Shown here piece by piece: positions 29,817-30,081 of a stretch of 30,081 bases of DNA (position 1 is the stretch's first letter; each line of letters starts with the position of its first letter). Under the pieces are notes generated by a model, which did no database searches, was not told the DNA's origin, and saw nothing but the letters and a program-made list of their open reading frames with translations. Origin of the DNA: a virus; the IMG/VR virus record IMGVR_UViG_3300032268_000535, positions 1-30,081 of that record, one strand, 5' to 3'. A program made the translations under genes and the position numbers.

Positions 29817-30041
29817 GTGTTTTCGTGGATCGGCGCACTCATCGAATTGCTCAAGGCAATTGTAGGATTGTTCCCCGGGGAACGTGAGCGCAATGAGTCC
29901 GCAGTCAAGAAAGAATGGTCTGACGCTCGGAATCGCATCGACGCTTCTTTCAGCGGTAGCGCTTGGTGGATGCGCAACCGTAAGCCCGGTGGTGAGGACG
30001 TCGGGGAACGCGGACAGACTGCTGAACGACCCAAGGTTTGA
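29817..30041 (+). CDS. Small membrane-anchored lysis protein candidate (possible inner spanin)
   Basis: The protein has 74 residues from GTG 29817. The N-terminus FSWIGALIELLKAIVGLF is a membrane or amphipathic helix, followed by a charged helix (GERERNESAVKKEWSDARNR) and a Trp-containing segment (SGSAWWMRNRK). An out-of-frame lipoprotein gene starts inside it at 29893, the embedded arrangement known for Rz/Rz1 pairs. It is shorter than most inner spanins, so the call is tentative. The C-terminal third overlaps the lipoprotein's signal peptide and may be less constrained. Confidence 0.5.
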   Translation: MFSWIGALIELLKAIVGLFPGERERNESAVKKEWSDARNRIDASFSGSAWWMRNRKPGGEDVGERGQTAERPKV

Positions 30042-30081
30042 AGAGGTCACAAGATCTACCCCTAACGTTCAATCCTGGGCA
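29893..30081 (+). CDS. Outer-membrane lipoprotein, outer-spanin-like (partial, runs off window)
   Basis: The frame is open from ATG 29893 to the end, giving 63 residues so far. MSPQSRKNGLTLGIASTLLS has a basic start and a hydrophobic core, and ALGGCATVSP is a lipobox with the acylated Cys at 27. The mature part (RLLNDPRFEEVTRSTPNVQS) is polar. A lipoprotein nested in another frame downstream of a holin candidate is the Rz1 pattern and implies a Gram-negative host. It is missing at the 3' end, so its full length is unknown. Confidence 0.65.
   Translation, partial: MSPQSRKNGLTLGIASTLLSAVALGGCATVSPVVRTSGNADRLLNDPRFEEVTRSTPNVQSWA

Noticed and set aside
1-30081. Genome-wide amber recoding as explanation for the TAG at 25270
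   Set aside because: TAG ends several intact genes in this window (for example at 3430 and 8837), so TAG is a normal stop.

Overview
The window is a contiguous stretch of a double-stranded DNA tailed-phage genome (Caudoviricetes), packed almost end to end, with every gene but one on the + strand and most neighbours joined by ATGA, GTGA or TAATG overlaps. The adaptor and nozzle proteins, the string of internal virion proteins and the absence of any tube, sheath or tape-measure gene point to a short-tailed (podovirus-like) phage. The encoded outer-membrane lipoprotein (spanin-like) and the peptidoglycan hydrolase point to a Gram-negative host. Host and environment cannot be named from the sequence. 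Both ends of the window cut genes. Portal, capsid and scaffold genes are not seen and probably lie outside; no DNA polymerase, RNA polymerase, integrase or repressor was recognised inside.

Layout. (1) 1-5284: end of a small membrane protein, two Thr/Gly/Ser-rich fibre genes (the second carrying a typical receptor-binding module), a tail accessory protein, a head-tail adaptor candidate and a P22 gp10-like tail nozzle. (2) 5281-14957: a small GNAT-like protein, four virion or ejection proteins including a 1671-residue protein with a zincin-type HEATH motif, then a GH108-like virion muralytic enzyme. A single minus-strand gene (13862-14134), encoding a secreted repeat protein, fits exactly into the gap before the muralytic gene. 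(3) 14941-17342: three different PD-(D/E)XK nucleases around an SSB-like protein with an acidic, phenylalanine-ended tail, forming a recombination/replication module. (4) 17354-23511: many small conserved phage genes, and a cassette of GT8-like and GT9-like glycosyltransferases plus a prolyl-hydroxylase-like Fe(II)/2OG oxygenase, followed by an AT-rich GIY-YIG nuclease. (5) 23508-24926: RepA/DnaB-like helicase with a C-terminal winged helix. (6) 24927-26882: a separate early-like transcription unit with a candidate leaderless promoter, a gene interrupted by one in-frame amber codon, a 26-residue membrane miniprotein, and a Mom-family DNA-modification gene whose 5' end overlaps a complete tRNA-Gly-like cloverleaf. 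(7) 26883-27244: the only long non-coding stretch, full of inverted repeats. (8) 27245-30081: small and large terminase, holin candidate and an overlapping spanin-like pair.

How it fits together. Early genes probably protect and process phage DNA (nucleases, SSB, helicase, Mom-like modification), the terminase packages it, the lysis genes sit just after the terminase, and the late block builds the tail and the ejection apparatus. The points most worth a second look are the tRNA-like element nested in the mom-like gene, the lone antisense secreted-protein gene, the amber-interrupted gene, and the two structured intergenic regions.
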